Source: Chinchilla lanigera
Taxonomy: Eukaryota > Chordata > Mammalia > Rodentia > Chinchillidae
Assembly: GCF_000276665.1 (NCBI RefSeq)
Contig: NW_004955476.1
Span: 11,266,486-11,330,485, forward strand
Reading direction: 5' to 3'
Length of the DNA: 64,000 nucleotides
Position 1 is the stretch's first letter, and each line of letters starts with the position of its first letter. The position numbers were made by a program, and so were the translations under genes. Shown here one piece after another: positions 11,749 to 30,817 of this stretch. The notes under the pieces were generated by a model. It did not search any database, was not told the origin of the DNA, and saw only the letters and a list, made by a program, of their open reading frames with translations.

Positions 11749-14700
11749 CTAGGCGCAGTAGGTGTCTGCCTTCACCACCTGGCAGTACATGGTCATGGCA
11801 AAGGTCAGGCCCAGAATCTGTGGGGACAGGAAGGGCTGGGCAGAGTGCCTCAGGGCACCCATGGCTGTCCCCAACCACCACAGGCCTGGGCCTCAAGGCT
11901 CTCCACCATTGCCACGGCCTGCGTTCTCTGCCCTTGCCACACCCACCCTTCCTAGCTGTGGCCACCTGAGTGTCAGGACTGACCTACTTGCCCTTGCTGG
12001 GGAAAATGGGTGTGTGCACTAAGGCCACCCTCCCCCACCTCCACTCAGCCGAGACCGCAGGCAACCAGCCTCGGCCTCCCTAAGGGCACAGAGCTCTGCA
12101 GCGGGAGATGCTGGAGGCCTCCACCTCTGTCCTGGACTCTCACTCCTCCCAACCTGCACTCACCCCAGCCTGTCTCAAGGGTGTGCATGTGCCCGGCCCC
12201 CACACACCTGCACCAGTGCTGTACACAGCCCGAAGACGCCCACAGCCAGCAGGTTCTCCTGCAGCCAGGCCTTCACTGTCTCGTAACAGGGCTGCAGGAA
12301 AGCAGGGTCAGTGGCCGCCCGGACCCCACAGAACCCCCTCCCTGGGTTGCACTCACCGCCTTCCACCAGGTACCAGGCGCATGCAGCCCACAGCTGTCAC
12401 TGAACTCCAGACAGCAGGAGTCAGGCACACGCGTGGCGTTGTACACCTCGAACCAATCGGTGTAGTTGGACACGCCACAGCAACGGAACTGGAGAGAGGA
12501 AGGTTGGCTGAGGCGGGAGCGAGTGGGGAACAGCTACGACCCCACCCTGAAGTGCCCCCGCCTCACGTCGGTCTGGATGATGCTCCAGGCATTGGTGAGC
12601 CCCACGTTGCCTGGCGTGCCATACAGGTGCAGGCCCTTCTTCAGGTCTTCCTGGGCATACCTGTCAATCTGGGGGTATGGTGGGGTCAGAGTAGGTGGGT
12701 GCCTCCCTCCCTCAAACCCCACACCCCTCTATCTCCCCAGTCAGTCCTGGCCAGCCACTCATCACTGTGTGACAACTCCAGAGACACAGGACCCAGGCAG
12801 CCTCTCACGCTGGGGCTCGGGCCCCTGGGCTGCAGGCCACGGGTCAAGCAGATTCACCTGCATACATCTAGGGGTACAGACAGGCCTGTCCCTGCTCTGC
12901 AGGGAGATCAGGGCCTGCGACCCCCCAGGAAGGAGCGAGGGAAGTGGCTGGCTCCAGAGCCAGGCAAGGGCGCAGAAGCTGGAGCAGCCTGCCACACCCC
13001 AGCAGCAGAGGGTCTGCAGAAGCTGCTGTGGGCAGTATGTCAGGCCCGGGCACAGGCCTGTGTCAGCAAATCTGTCCCGTAGAAAGAGGTGGTCAAATAA
13101 AGAGGCAAGCAACAGTGTGGCAGGGACTGCACTGCACATTCTGCTCTCTGACACAACTCCTATCAGAGGACAGCCACACTGCACTCAGCCATCATCCCCC
13201 GCCTCCAAGCCAGGCCCCAAGGGCTGCTGTCCATCCACCCTGTCCCCACCAAGGCCACACGCTTGGCCCGTACCTTGTCAGTATAGGCGAAGAAGAGTAC
13301 GGCGATGGTGGCCTCCAGCAGGAGCACCAGCAGTAGCAGCACAAAGAACTGTGGGGAGATGGGGACCAGCCTCAGGGACCGCTGGGCCCAGTGCCCTGCC
13401 TGAGTGAAGGTCCTGCCAGTGCCCCCGACTCCCCGGACCCCTTGGCAGTCGATGGGTCAGGCACCCCCAGTGCACACAAGTCCTGGCCCCAGGGCCTCAC
13501 CCCCACACAGCTGCACTCACAGTGAGCAGCAGGCACTTGTTCTCCTTGAGGGCCCCGATGCAGCCCACGAAGCCGATGGCCATGACGAACGTGCCTGTGA
13601 CGATGAGCAGGTTGGCAGCCGACAGGGACGGAAAGGAGGACGACAGGGTGGCAAAGTTCCCCTGCGTGGCAGCTAGCCAGATGCCGACGCCCAGGACGCC
13701 ACAGCCTCCCAGCTAGGATAGCAGCACCAGTGGGGGACAGGGACAGGACAGGGTGAGAAGCCCTGCAGGCCTGCCGTGAGGAGGGATCTTCCTGGCCCAG
13801 CACAGCCCTAGCCAGGGCAGGAGATGGCGGCTGCCCCAGGCTGGCTGGCTGGGAGCCCACACCAGGCTCTGGGCACGAGCCAGGTTGGTAGGCACCCACG
13901 GAGGGCTGGGGAGTGGACCAAGTGCTGCCCAAGGCAGCTGGCTGTGGGGTGCCTCCCTATTATCTCAGCCTCTTTGAGCAGCCAGCACCCCGCCCCTGCG
14001 TGCCAGCTCCAGGAGGTGCAGGGCTTCCCTGCTCCATGCTTCTGCTGCCAGCCAGCACCTGTGCCTGAGGTTTAGACATATAGTGCTTCCTGGATGCTGC
14101 AAGCTTGGGGCCCCCAGGAGCTGCTGAGTCCTGCCTGAGGCTGGTCTTGGGGCATGCCAGGGCCTTCCCACTCGCAGTCTGGCCACCAGGCTGGCTGGTG
14201 TGCCCTGACTACATCCCTGGTCCTCAGACTCCCCCTCGGAGGGGCTTCATAGAGCTGGCAGGATACCTTGGTGCACCCATTCAGACAGGAAACCTGGGCA
14301 TCCTCCCCAGGAGAGAGGCACATGTGCCCAGGGTGCACAGTGCCAGGTGACATCCTCACTGGATGGTTTGTTCTCATGGCCCCGGGGCTAGCAGGGGCCT
14401 GCTGGCTCTACAGAGACCCCCTTAGCAGGACCCACAGGGACATGGTGCTAAGCAGGTGGGGTGGCTGGGGGCAGGAGCCCCCCTAGTGTTCAGGGCACTG
14501 TCACTCTATTATCACGGAGCACAGAGCAGCCTGGCCAGCTGCCAGCTCAGTCCACACAGCCACCCTGAACACCATCCAGGCCCTCAGAGCCCTCAGACAG
14601 AGTGCCACCCACCCCTGGGCCAGCTCACAGCCTCTGGGGTCTGCCAGGACCCAGTGGGATGAAGGGGGCAGGGGGACCCACAGGTCACCAGCTACTGTGT

Positions 14701-17700
14701 ATAAGTGGCACCAGGTGGAACCATACTCAACTTGCCCCACTGCCACCCGAGTACTGGGTCAGGAAGAAGGGCAGCAGGGGTCCCCGTCGCCCCCACCTGC
14801 GCATGGGAAGGCTGCACATCCCAAGGACTCAGGTGGCCCTGAAAGATGCTGACCCCAGCTCATCATACCTGGGGGCATCATACCCAGGGTAGAACCCCAG
14901 GGCTACAGTGGCAATGTCTGAGCAGAGGGAAGGGGCTGGCACAACACGAAAATCACTATTGAAACCCAGAATGCCTGTGCCGTCCACCTCTGCCTTCCAA
15001 GGACGGCTGGCAGCTCTGTCAGCAGGAAAGCGAGCCGCTGTTGCGCCCCTGGCCTCCAGGGACTCAGAGGACACAGGGAGGACACTGCTGTGCTTGGCAG
15101 CTGGCACCCATGGGGGACGCTGTTCTGGGGTGGACAAGAAGGGACCCTCACCTCTACCCTCCATGAAGGCTCCAGGTGGCAGGAAGACGGCCACCACTGT
15201 CATTGCCCTGTGACAGACAACAACAGCCCATGCCCTCGGGGCACCTCACCACACTGGCAGTGTCACATGGTATACCTTTCCCAAAGTCCACCATCCCTGC
15301 CCCCCCCAGTGCCCCTTCCCACGCCACACACGAGGGCACGTAATGAAATGCATGATCACAGGGAGGAAAACTGCTGTACCTGTAATTCTGAAAATGTGTC
15401 TGCGAGCAGCTTTTAAAACATTTTGGCAGAAAAATTATAGCCTTAGAGTGCAACAGAAAATGGACTCACTAGACTCAGACCCGCGGGCCCACTCCTGAGG
15501 CTGGAGAGCTGAGTCTGTACCAGGGCAAGTGGGAGCCTGACTTCACCTCCCCACCCCACCTAGCAGGGTCCCCCTAGCCCAGGCCCAGGGCAGCCCCTTC
15601 GCACTTGCCCTGTGCTGTACCCAGGGCCCTGGCCTCCCAACTACGTCCCAGTCTGCCCAGCACACCCGGCCTCGGTACAGCCCAGCTGCCATCTGCCCAC
15701 TCCAGACTTGCACAGTGCCCTGGCCCTTGCTGAGGATAGTGAGGCTTGTGACAGCCCTGGAAGGCTCAGCGGGGGCACCCCAGCACTGGCCCAGCCCTGT
15801 CATGAGATGGGTGCCCAAGCCTCTGCCTCTCCACTCTATGCTTCTGGGTTGGCCTGAGGCTGGGTATCGGGGACCCCGTGGCCCCTCCAGCTCACCAGGT
15901 TGAGTGCCCACCACCCCTCCAGCCCTATGGCTCAGGGTGGCAGATGGCCTGGCAGCCAGCCATGTCTTTGGAGTGGGGTGAGGGCTGCACCACACGGGCC
16001 GAGGCCGTGTCCAGAAGCCTCTCTGCCAGGTGGGCAGGAATTCTGTCATCTTGGCTGGGATGCTGCTTACCCACGAGGAGGGCACTTGTCCACTCATACA
16101 CAGAATGGTCTGCGTCCTCCTGAGGCCTCCTGAACCGTACCAGTCGCTCCCACCGGTCTCAGGGTCCACTGAGTGCCCAGCACAGACAGCACAGTGGGCC
16201 CTGCCCTGCAGTCCCCACCACAGCGGCTGTCACCAGCAGCAGGAGGGGGCTCCCCATGCGTCTGGCTCTGCCCTGTCCCTCAGGTGTCATCTCCTCTCCT
16301 CAGAAGTGAAAGAGCCAGGGCCACAAGTCCTGTGCACAGCTCCTGTCAGCTTTACACAGAGGCTTGAGACGCAGGACCTTCCTGTGGGAGACAGTGAGTG
16401 CTCAGGCTGCTGCCGTGACACCCCTGCAGGGGTGTGGACGCCTGTCTCCTCCCAGCATGGGGTGGGCAGACGTCGGGCCCTGACACAGGCCCTGTGGCCT
16501 GGAGCCTAGCAAGGATGGCACAGGCCAAGGGACAGGAGCTGAGGGGCCTCCACACCTGTTCGTTTACTCCATGCATGCAGGTGGAGAAACTGAAGCCTCA
16601 GGGCTGGAAGGGCTTCCGATGACCCTTGGTGTCCAGGCAGTAGAAGGTGGCTGGCAGGCAAGGCTGCCCCCACCAGGCCTGGACCCCCTGTGAGCAGCAG
16701 CCATGGCCAATTCTGGGCAGCTGTGCTGTACACCTAAGGCCCAGGCCAGCAGATGGCCACGGTGGGACCATGGCGATGTCTTCACCCTGTGGCAGCTCGG
16801 GGGTGGGGGTGGGGGTGGGGACCAGGGCTGGAGGAGCCAGGCGAGGCCAACTCCCCCAACCCTAGGGACCTCGACCTCCATTATGGGAAGAGCTCTGCTG
16901 GCAGCGAGCCAGCTCACAACATAGCCATGAGGCTGATGTGGCGTCCCAGGGGCCACACGGCCCCAGCCCCCACTGTGGCGAGCCAGGGCCTGAGCCCAGC
17001 CCTCTCGCATAAAGACAGGGCTGCCAGAAGACACCCAGCCCATCCAGCTCTCAGCGGAAGGCCGGACAGAGCTAAGCCACTGTCTGGCAGGCACCGCCTG
17101 CTCCAGGAGGGAAGGTGCCTGTGTGTCCAGCACCCCATCAGACTCCAGCTACTTGGGGCGCTCTAGGGGTAGACCCAAGGCCGTGATGGGGGCCTATGGG
17201 CCTGTCCCAGTGAGCATGGGGACAAAAGCAATGGGGTCAGGTTCCAGGAAATGGGAGCTGCGGCCACCGCTGCCCACTGACGTCCTTCACCAGAAAGGGG
17301 TTTAGTTCAGGATGACTCTGGGACAAGATAAAGTGGGTATCACACCCACCAGGCCCATGCAGCCCCTCCAAGAGACTTCAACCGCTTCTCTATAGGCAGG
17401 ACCTGCCTCGGCCCGCCAGGCACCTGGCTGGGATGGGAGAGGCTGGTGCTGGTGCTGGTACTGGACATCAGCACTAGGGGTTATGCCGGATCATAAAGGC
17501 ACTATTTTCCAACCGAGATGTCCCCGCAGGCTGTGGGCTTGTTCTCTCCAGGGGCAGGAGGCTGGGCAGTGGGGTGGGTCCGTTCTGCAGCTGGCAGTGA
17601 GGCCGGGAGCCCCACTTGGGCCCTATGGGCTGGGCTGCTCTCAGGCAGAGACTCCCTGGAGGACCCCCTCCATCCCCCTGAGGGTGGTGTCCAGACAGGG

Positions 17701-18864
17701 AGGAGAAGGGGTGTGGCAGGGGCCTGCTGACCCTACAGAATGCCAGCCAAAGCCACCCACTCAACACGTCACCTGCCACCCACCCTGCATGCTGGCACCT
17801 CTGACTGTCAGCTCTGGTCATGCTGTCCCTGCAAACCCTACACCCTGCTCCCCCGTCACACTGTCACCTGCAGCATCCCCCACCCCATCATACTGCCTGG
17901 GAAACCCTGCTGAGCCCAACAGGTGCGGGACACTACCATGCCAGTGCCCTGGACGCTGCCCAGCACCCGGCAGAGCTCACCATACCTGCCCTGTTGCCCT
18001 GGTCTCATCTCAGTCCTCCCAGGAGCCTCGCAAAGGGGAGCAGCACTGGGGGCAACCCCTCCCGCAGGAGACCCAGAGAGAGGCCTTCTCAGGTCACTCC
18101 CACAGGCAGCCCAAGCTGTGACCACTGGCCCAGTGACCCCCACCCCATCACAGCCAAGGCCAGGAAAGATGGGAGGGAAAGAAGACAAACCCAGTCTTCG
18201 GCAAACGTGGCCTGAACTATATCCTGCACAGATGAGCCACACCCCTCACCCCGTCGCGGGGGAGACAGCTGGCTCTGCAGTGTAACAGACCCTGGAATGA
18301 CCTTGGCTGTTTCTCCCCCAAGCCTCCACTAGCGAAGCCCCCCAGGCCGAGCCCTGCAGTTAGGCTCACCGGGCCCCACAGGCCGCCTCCCCGTCCAGGC
18401 CTAGCTGACCCTGTAGCAGTGCTGTGGGGTGACAACTCTGCCCCCATCCGGGTGGGAGGGAGCGGCCCTCTGCTTGGTGTGCTTGGTGCAGACCCACCCG
18501 GGACACCCCCCAGCACATCTGAGCAAACCCCGCGGCACCCGGCCAAAATCTGGGGCGCTCTGCTGCCGCAAGGGGGCCGGACAAGCCAAGGGCTTCCCCA
18601 GCTCACCGCTGCCTGTGCGAGTCACCCTCGCCAGCAGGACTCGGCGCCTCAGGGCCAGCGCGACTCCCCACAGAGTCGAGAAAGTGCAGTGGGGGCGTGG
18701 GGGCGGGGCAGCGTGGGGGAGGAGACAGGAGGTGCGAGAGGTACAGGCCGGGGGCCCAGCGGCGAGCCCCCTCCCCCGAAGCTCACGTGCGCGCGACTCA
18801 CCCAGAAGAGCAGGTTGAAGGCGAACATGAGGTACTTGACGCCCTGCAGGCAGCCGCGCGCCAT
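11749..18864 (-). CDS. TSPAN4: Tetraspanin-4
   Basis: Coding exons in transcript order: 18864-18802, 13712-13521, 13348-13274, 12668-12567, 12488-12357, 12291-12208 and 11817-11749. They total 717 bases (238 aa plus stop), the usual length. Each junction is GT-AG and the introns keep the typical tetraspanin phases. The product begins MARGCLQGVKYLMF, has four membrane segments, a CCG motif at residues 147-149 in the large loop, PDSCC about 20 residues later, and possible N-glycosylation at NYT (152) and NAT (161). Juxtamembrane cysteines and the TYCA tail are kept. Tetraspanin-4 organises membrane microdomains with integrins and is a known marker and driver of migrasomes. The 5.1-kb first intron after the initiating exon separates it from the CpG promoter. 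Confidence 0.98.
13713..18801 (-). other. TSPAN4 first coding intron
   Basis: The intron of 5.1 kb runs from gtgagt (minus strand, adjoining 18802) to cctag (adjoining 13712). It is GC-rich and free of recognisable SINEs, which is unusual in this window. A short gctggt repeat lies at 17440-17462 and a G-rich GGGGGT run at 16799-16820. Confidence 0.75.
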
Positions 18865-19500
18865 GCTGCAGCGCTTCAGCTCTAGGAGGAAAATGAAGGA
18901 CAGGTCCAGGTAGAAAACCACGTACTTGCTGCCCCGGGGCGCCGAGTAGCGCGCCTGGGCCGCCCGAGGCCCGGAGCCCGCGTGCAGCCCGAAGAAGGCG
19001 CCGCCCNNNNNNNNNNNNNNNNNNNNNNNNNNNNNNNNNNNNNNNNNNNNNNNNNNNNNNNNNNNNNNNNNNNNNNNNNNNNNNNNNNNNNNNNNNNNNN
19101 NNNNNNNNNNNNNNNNNNNNNNNNNNNNNNNNNNNNNNNNNNNNNNNNNNNNNNNNNNNNNNNNNNNNNNNNNNNNNNNNNNNNNNNNNNNNNNNNNNNN
19201 NNNNNNNNNNNNNNNNNNNNNNNNNNNNNNNNNNNNNNNNNNNNNNNNNNNNNNNNNNNNNNNNNNNNNNNNNNNNNNNNNNNNNNNNNNNNNNNNNNNN
19301 NNNNNNNNNNNNNNNNNNNNNNNNNNNNNNNNNNNNCCGCTTTCCTGCGCCCCGCATCGCCGGCCAATCCCGCACAGCCCCGCCCCTCCGGCCGACCAAT
19401 CGCAGCTAGTCGGCCCCGCCCCTGCGCCTCGCCGGCTGCGGGGCGGACGCCGAGACCCCGCAGCTCCCGCCCGAACACCCAACCCGCGGGGGGCGACTAC
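18700..19500 (-). promoter_or_regulatory. TSPAN4: TSPAN4 CpG-island promoter and 5' exon, with gap
   Basis: CpG-dense sequence surrounds the initiating exon. The 5' UTR extends up from 18865 and then meets 330 undetermined bases (19007-19336). CCAAT boxes in both orientations lie just beyond (gccaatcc near 19361, gaccaatcgc near 19394). The exact start site cannot be fixed because of the gap. Confidence 0.6.
19007..19336. other. Assembly gap (330 N)
   Basis: Undetermined bases inside the TSPAN4 CpG island. Any protein frame drawn through here is meaningless. Confidence 0.99.
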
Positions 19501-22500
19501 CCCACCAAGCCAGGGGCGCAGAGCGCCGAGCAAAGTCAGCGGCGACCTAGCTGCTGCGGCTGGCAACCTGGGGTAGCTCCGGCTCCGGGCGTCTGGGGCG
19601 CCCTGGGTGCCCGGGAGGGAGTGGTGGCGTCCAGGATGTAGGAGCCAAAAGGGACCCCAAAGAACCCCCGATGGCCATGCGGGCCCAGGTGGCCCGTCCT
19701 GGCTCCCGGGGCGAGACACAGGGCCAGCTCCAAGAGCGGCCACACAGCGACTGCTGTCTCAAACTCGTGGAACCATTTTCCTAAGTCCAAAATTTCTGAA
19801 CAAGAGGCCCCAAATTTCATCTGCACCAGCACCCCCCCGCCCAGCCTGAGAGTGAGCGAGCGCTGTGGGTGCACGTATACTAGCCCATCGCGCCTGCAAG
19901 CAGAGATGGGGACAGATGTCCCAGGCTGGGACTCGGCCCCCCCCCCGCCCGGCTCCCCGAAGGGTGCAGCCCGGACCCCCCCCACCCCGCCCCCGCCCTA
20001 TGGCAGACTGTCAGCAAGGAGCCAGGACGCTGGGCTGACCCGCTGCCTGCGGGACTGGAATGGGAGCCGTGGGCCTGGGGCACAGGGAAACAGCTGCCAG
20101 GGACGCTCCCCGCTCTGTCCACCCATGGGCAGTCCTAGAAGCTGAAGTCCAGAGGGAAGGAGGTGTGGAGCTGAGAGTGCCATCGCCCGGCTGGCCAGCT
20201 CTAGGGCCTCGGGAAAGGTCCGGATGTGTGGTCAGAGTGCCTCGGAGGGGCTGCAGCGAAAACTAGAACTCTGGTGCCCAGCGCGGTTCCTCCACATCGG
20301 GTCCGGGCTCCTGACACCAGCTCTCTTCTGCCCCCTGGGGGGTTGATGGAGGACTGCAGCCCAGGCCCTAAGGCCGACTCCAGGGTCCCAATCCTGGGGG
20401 GCGCTGTGGGCTGGCAGAGGGGCTTCCCAAGGTCTCCCTGCCTGCTGGCCCCATGAGGGAACAGGGACAAGGAAGCGACAAAGGTCTGACAGTAGAAGCC
20501 CCGCAGGGTAGCAGACAGCCCAACCCACAGACCACCAGGAAGCAGGTGGCAGCAGATGAGCCCACCAGAACCTTGGGGGGCCCCAGCAGCCCCTGGCCCA
20601 ACTCAGCTATCCAAGCAGAGGATGGACACAGGCCCAATCCAGGGCTGAGTACATAAGCCAGCCCAAGCACCCAGACACTACTACACCACCACACCACACA
20701 CACTGACCCTGCTCCCGTGGGGAGCCACCAGCCACCCCAAGCTGGCTCTGCAGCCCAGAGCCACCATGGGACAGACGGACCCCAGGCTGCCCATCTGGCC
20801 CCTAAAAGGCCACCCTGGGTGTGGGGAGCAGGGGGCAGGGGCCACAGGGTGAGAGCGGTTCCTGCTACCAAGGCAGCAGCCTGAGCCCAACCTCTCTGCA
20901 CCGGCATGGCCAGGCGAGAAGTCACAGTGGTGATGGAGAGCTCTGTCTCCCTGTCTCCCTCTAGCTGAGGACAGCTCCCCAAGAGGTCCCTGAGTGCCAA
21001 GGCCAAGGGCACGGAGACGGGAGCCTGCCTGGGTTCCAATCCTGAGTCCACAGCCCAGGGTGCCCACCCTGTGCCCCCTCCCTTGCATGCCACACCCATG
21101 GGCAGAGGGGGCCAATTTGGCATCAACAGGACCCAATGGCCAGGCAGCTGAGGACACCCAGGTTCACAGGGAGGCCAGGCCATAGGCTGGGCAAGGGTGT
21201 GGGGCCCTGGCATCCTACCCAAGAGGGCACTGCCAACCCCTGGGATTGTCCCTAAAGCCCAGCTCTCTCCCGCAGGGCCCCCCAAGAAGACAGGCTCAGA
21301 GATGGTATCGGTCCCTGCACCCAGGATGCAGCCATAGGCAAGCAGGGGCCAGGACAGGCCCCGCACTGCCGGTCACACTCTGCCCAGCCAGGCAGCAGAC
21401 CATGCTGGGGTCCAGGCCAGCTCCTCAGGTGCAGCAGCGGGAGGTGGGGAGCCAGGGTGCAGGCGTCCTCGGGGTTGGTCTGCGCTGAGGGACGCTGGGG
21501 ACGGTGGGCCCTCCTCCTCACCCAGAAGGAGGCATTCCGAGCCTCAGAGGCCGGCCTGAGGGAGCTGGAGCACGGTCAGCACAGCCAAGCCAGCTTGTGC
21601 CCTGCAGGAGACTGCAAAGTGCACGCCACACCACCCCAGGCCCCTGACTATGACGGAGAAGCTCCTAGGGACCAAGGGCCAGAGCCCAGAAGCCCTACTC
21701 CAGGGCTGGGCTGGGCTGGGGGCCACACATCAGGGTCAGACTTCCGGCCAGTGGTCCAGCTAGGCAAACTTCCAGACCCCAGGCAGATGCACACTCGTTG
21801 GACATGTGCTCACATGCAGACACGGGGACACAGGCCAGGACACCCAAGCTGCATGCCCAGGGGCCCAAGCTGGCACTGTCCCCTTCCTTCACAGCACCCC
21901 ACACACCACCCTTCCCTGCTCGGAATAGATGGATACCCCTCCTCAGGGGCACTACCTGAGCCAGCCAACAGTGTCCCATGAGGCCCACTCATCTGCCAGT
22001 AAGGCCCCAACAAGGATCCTTTCTGCTGAGGGAGTGGGGGTGTGAGCAACAAGGGGACCCGGGCACCCTCCTGGCCAGACCTCAGTCCCACTCCAAGAGG
22101 GACCTCCCCAAACTCTGGAGCTCACCCTCTGCAGCCTGGGGTGGGCAATGCACCACAGGGCGGCCCCTGAGCCTCAGTAGGGTGGCACCACGGCCAGGCC
22201 AAGGGTCTCTAACCACTCAGGCAGCCCAGCATGCAGAGCGGAGTGGAGCCGCCTCCGAGGAGGCAGGGAGGGCCGAGCGGCTCCGACAGGCTGTAGCCCA
22301 TTGTCCTGCTGCACGTCCTGCCCTGCTGGGCCCGGTGTCCACCCCAGCACCGCCCCCTGCCAGGGCACAGTGAACACTGGCCAGGCCAGTTGACAACCCA
22401 CACAGAAGCGGGCTCACCCAGCCTGGGCAGGAGCCTCTGTCCACCTAACTCGGGGAGGAGAGGGAGGGGACAGCCCGCCCCCAGAGGCCACTAGAGGATC

Positions 22501-23149
22501 CTCAGCCCCGCTTCCTCCAGCACCTCCCCCCAACTTCCTCCAGCCACTTTGGGCTGGAGGTCACGTGCAGCTGGGAGAGCCACTGAGGATCCCAACGCCC
22601 CAGCCCAGGCCTGTCCATGGGTCAGCAGGGCAGGGCCCATCCGGCCCAGCCACATCTGCGCAGGCCCCGCTCCCAAAGCCTGTGTGCAACAATCGCTACG
22701 CGCGGCAGCTCGCAGACAGCAGTGGGCACTGGGGGCTGCAGCGTACCCTCTGGGTGAACATGCCCCTTCACTCACACAGCAGAGGGTGCAGATGCAGCGG
22801 TGGGGGACGGGACTGGAGAGTGACATTGCCCACCCCAGGTTGCACTGCCCACCCCAGGCACCCCCATGATGAAGGGAACTGGGCCCCTCCTGGTGGAAGG
22901 TGCTGGTCCCACCAGAGCACTGAGGCTGTGACCCAAAACCAGGGCGTGAGGTCCGCAGAACCTCAGCCCAGCGCCCTGCACTCCCTGTGGCTGCCTGTTT
23001 CCAGGGTGACACCTGGCAAGAGGGGCTGGGGCAGAACTTCAGTGGCACGTTTCCCCTGGTCCCTGGCAACTGGAGCAGGGGGGTGGCAAGCGCATGTGAG
23101 TGCGCAGCGCCCTCCTCATGCTCCAGCCCCGCTCCTGGGAGCAGTGCCC

Positions 23150-23150
<1 letters not shown>
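19500..23150. other. Gene-free region between divergent TSPAN4 and POLR2L
   Basis: GC-rich unique sequence with C-runs (for example 19937-19947). No SINE, RNA gene or recognised exon is seen. A 332-codon open frame on the minus strand (20368-21366) lacks recognisable domains and is treated as chance, as is a plus-strand frame at 22565-23644. Confidence 0.6.
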
Positions 23151-26889
<3,739 letters not shown>

Positions 26890-27024
26890 CCACTGGAGAA
26901 GATCCCTGTCTGCTGACCATGGTGGACACATGTCCTGCTGAGTTCAAGCTGAGGCACTGAGAAGGTGGAAGCAACACCAGGCCACATCCATGTGGGCATA
27001 TAATGCCCATTCTACAACGAATCC

Positions 27025-27030
27025 AGTAAA
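27025..27030 (+). terminator. POLR2L: POLR2L poly(A) signal (AGTAAA)
   Basis: AGTAAA lies 136 bases after the stop and is followed by a GT-rich stretch. The variant hexamer is the only good candidate close to the gene. Confidence 0.6.
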
Positions 27031-27049
27031 GGTCTTTGGAGAACTACTA

Positions 27050-27880
27050 AGGGTCCTGCTGGTCAGCCTGGCTTTGTGAGACGCCCTGCGCCAGTGTTTC
27101 TGTGCCCTTTGTCCCACTTTTAGCTGCATGGCCCAGCTCCTCCACTTCCCCAGGCCTGGTTTTGTTTCTGTTTCCTGGTTCCATCCCTCTATTAGGAAGT
27201 TAGCGCTGAGGACTCAGCCCAAGCCTTTGTGCTGCAGCAGAACCTGCAGTAGCTAGAATCCTGCAGAAACTAGAATCCCTGGCTCTTTGGGTCCTGACCC
27301 TCCAAGGCCTGAGTCTGGGCCAACTGCATTGGCCTTTCTACCCAGGCCCTGCCCGTGACTCCTGCAGTCCACTGGGCCAGGTGAATGGAAGTGGATGCTG
27401 GGATACTGCCCAGTAGAACCACGGTCCATAGGGCAGCACCCCAAGGGGCAGTAGCACCCACATTTTGGCTTCCTAGCCCAGAGTGCCTGCAGAGGGAAAA
27501 GGGTAGTACCAGCTTCCACATCCAGGGACCTATGGCTGAAGCTTTGGAAGGTCAGAGCCCTCCCACCCTAGCAGGCCCCAGTGCCCTCCAGCTGACATGG
27601 GCTGGTGCCCTGACCTGGCCTCTATCTCCTGTGTCCCCAAAGATAGCCACAAGGATCACTGGTCTGTTGGCTCTGGAGGTCCTCCATTCCCTCCCCAGGG
27701 ATGTCCACCTTTAAGGAGTGTGCTCTACTGCCTTCTACTTGGGCTTCCTGCCTGTGAGCCCTGTGAGCTCTCTGGACCCTGGGGACACTTAGCAGGAGTG
27801 TCTTTCCACCCCACTGTGAGGATGGACCCTCAGGACACCACCATCTATCCCTAAGGTAGCAGCTCAACCCAGCTCTTCTC
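27050..27880. other. Convergent intergenic region POLR2L/CD151
   Basis: Tail-to-tail spacer of about 0.8 kb without repeats or a recognised gene. Confidence 0.6.
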
Positions 27881-27889
27881 TAACAAACG

Positions 27890-27895
27890 TTTATT
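27890..27895 (-). terminator. CD151: CD151 poly(A) signal
   Basis: AATAAA on the minus strand, about 615 bases past the CD151 stop, giving a 3' UTR of a little over 600 bases. Confidence 0.75.
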
Positions 27896-28507
27896 CAGCA
27901 CCTGTTACTAGACAGGAGCAACTGTGAGCATATGGGCAAAAGCAGAGGGCAAAATCAGATCCCCTGCCTCCACAGGGACACCAACGGGGAGAGTGCCATG
28001 ACGTGTGTGAGTGCAGGTGACCTTAAAAGCTGTGGGAGCAAACGAAACCAAATAAAAAAAGGGGAACAAAGCCATTAGGGAGCTAAGCCTCACAGGGAGG
28101 CTAGAGGCTGTTCCCAGGTGAGGTGAGACTGTAGCTGAGAACTGGGTGGGCACAGAAGGTGGCCCCCTCCTGCCTCTGACTGCCATACAGGGTGTGTCCA
28201 GAGTCAGCCCTGACTAGACAGACATCAGGGAGCGACCACATCCGAGAAGTGCCTGTGGGAGGGGCACGTGATTGTCAGCACTCCGCCCCCACCCACTAGC
28301 CAGGCCTGGGCCCTAGGTCCCCCATGCACAGGCACTGGCCACCTGGTCCAGTGCTGGGGTGGGCATGGCCTCAGGACTTTGGTGTGCAGCGAAAGGCACT
28401 TGGAGCCACCTCCAGGGTCAGCGTGGGGCGCACAGGCGCTCGCCCTGGCCATCTGCAGTCTCAGTTCAGCAGTCAGACATGGTGGGAGGTGGGCCAGGCC
28501 CTGGGGT

Positions 28508-30241
<1,734 letters not shown>

Positions 30242-30817
30242 CCTGGTCTGGATGTGGGAAGAGGGTTGGACACCTGCAGCACCCGGCCCTGACTGTCGGG
30301 TGGCCAGATGCCAGAGACAGAAGGGGACACAGATGTACAGCCCTGCCTGCCCCAGGGAAGGCCTGGGAGGAGCATCCTGGGGAACTGAGTCACTTCCAGG
30401 CTGCAGCTCAGGAGCCCTGGTTCCAGCATCCAGGAAGGCAAATCACTGGTGGCCATGCGGGTGGGGGTAGGGGTCAGGGCAGATGCCTGGGATGAGCTCA
30501 GCAGACCCAGACCATCACCACAGCATTCCTGGGCCCCAGGCTGGCAGGAAGCTGCCACTCAGACATCCACAGAGGGGTAAAGGAGCAGGGAACTCTGTAG
30601 GCCCAGCTCAGCGCCCATATGGGCAGTGCAGGTGCCCACAGATAGAGCACACAGACCCAGTGTCCCCCTCCCCAAGTGGGGAAGCCGCTATGCCCATCCC
30701 AGAGCCTGTGGGTACCAGCGTCTGTGCTGACACAACTGGGTGCAGACAGCAGCTGGGCGCCCTGGGCCACATTTCCAGACTTTCACCTGCCTCGGCCCCG
30801 CCCCACTCAGCACTCAC

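Noticed and set aside
12108..13407. Plus-strand frames of 324 and 313 codons
   Set aside because: They run antisense through TSPAN4 exons and introns, with no recognisable domains.
18401..19743. Long frames across 19007-19336 and similar frames across 32219-32378 and 42697-42886
   Set aside because: They depend on undetermined bases, so their length is an artefact.
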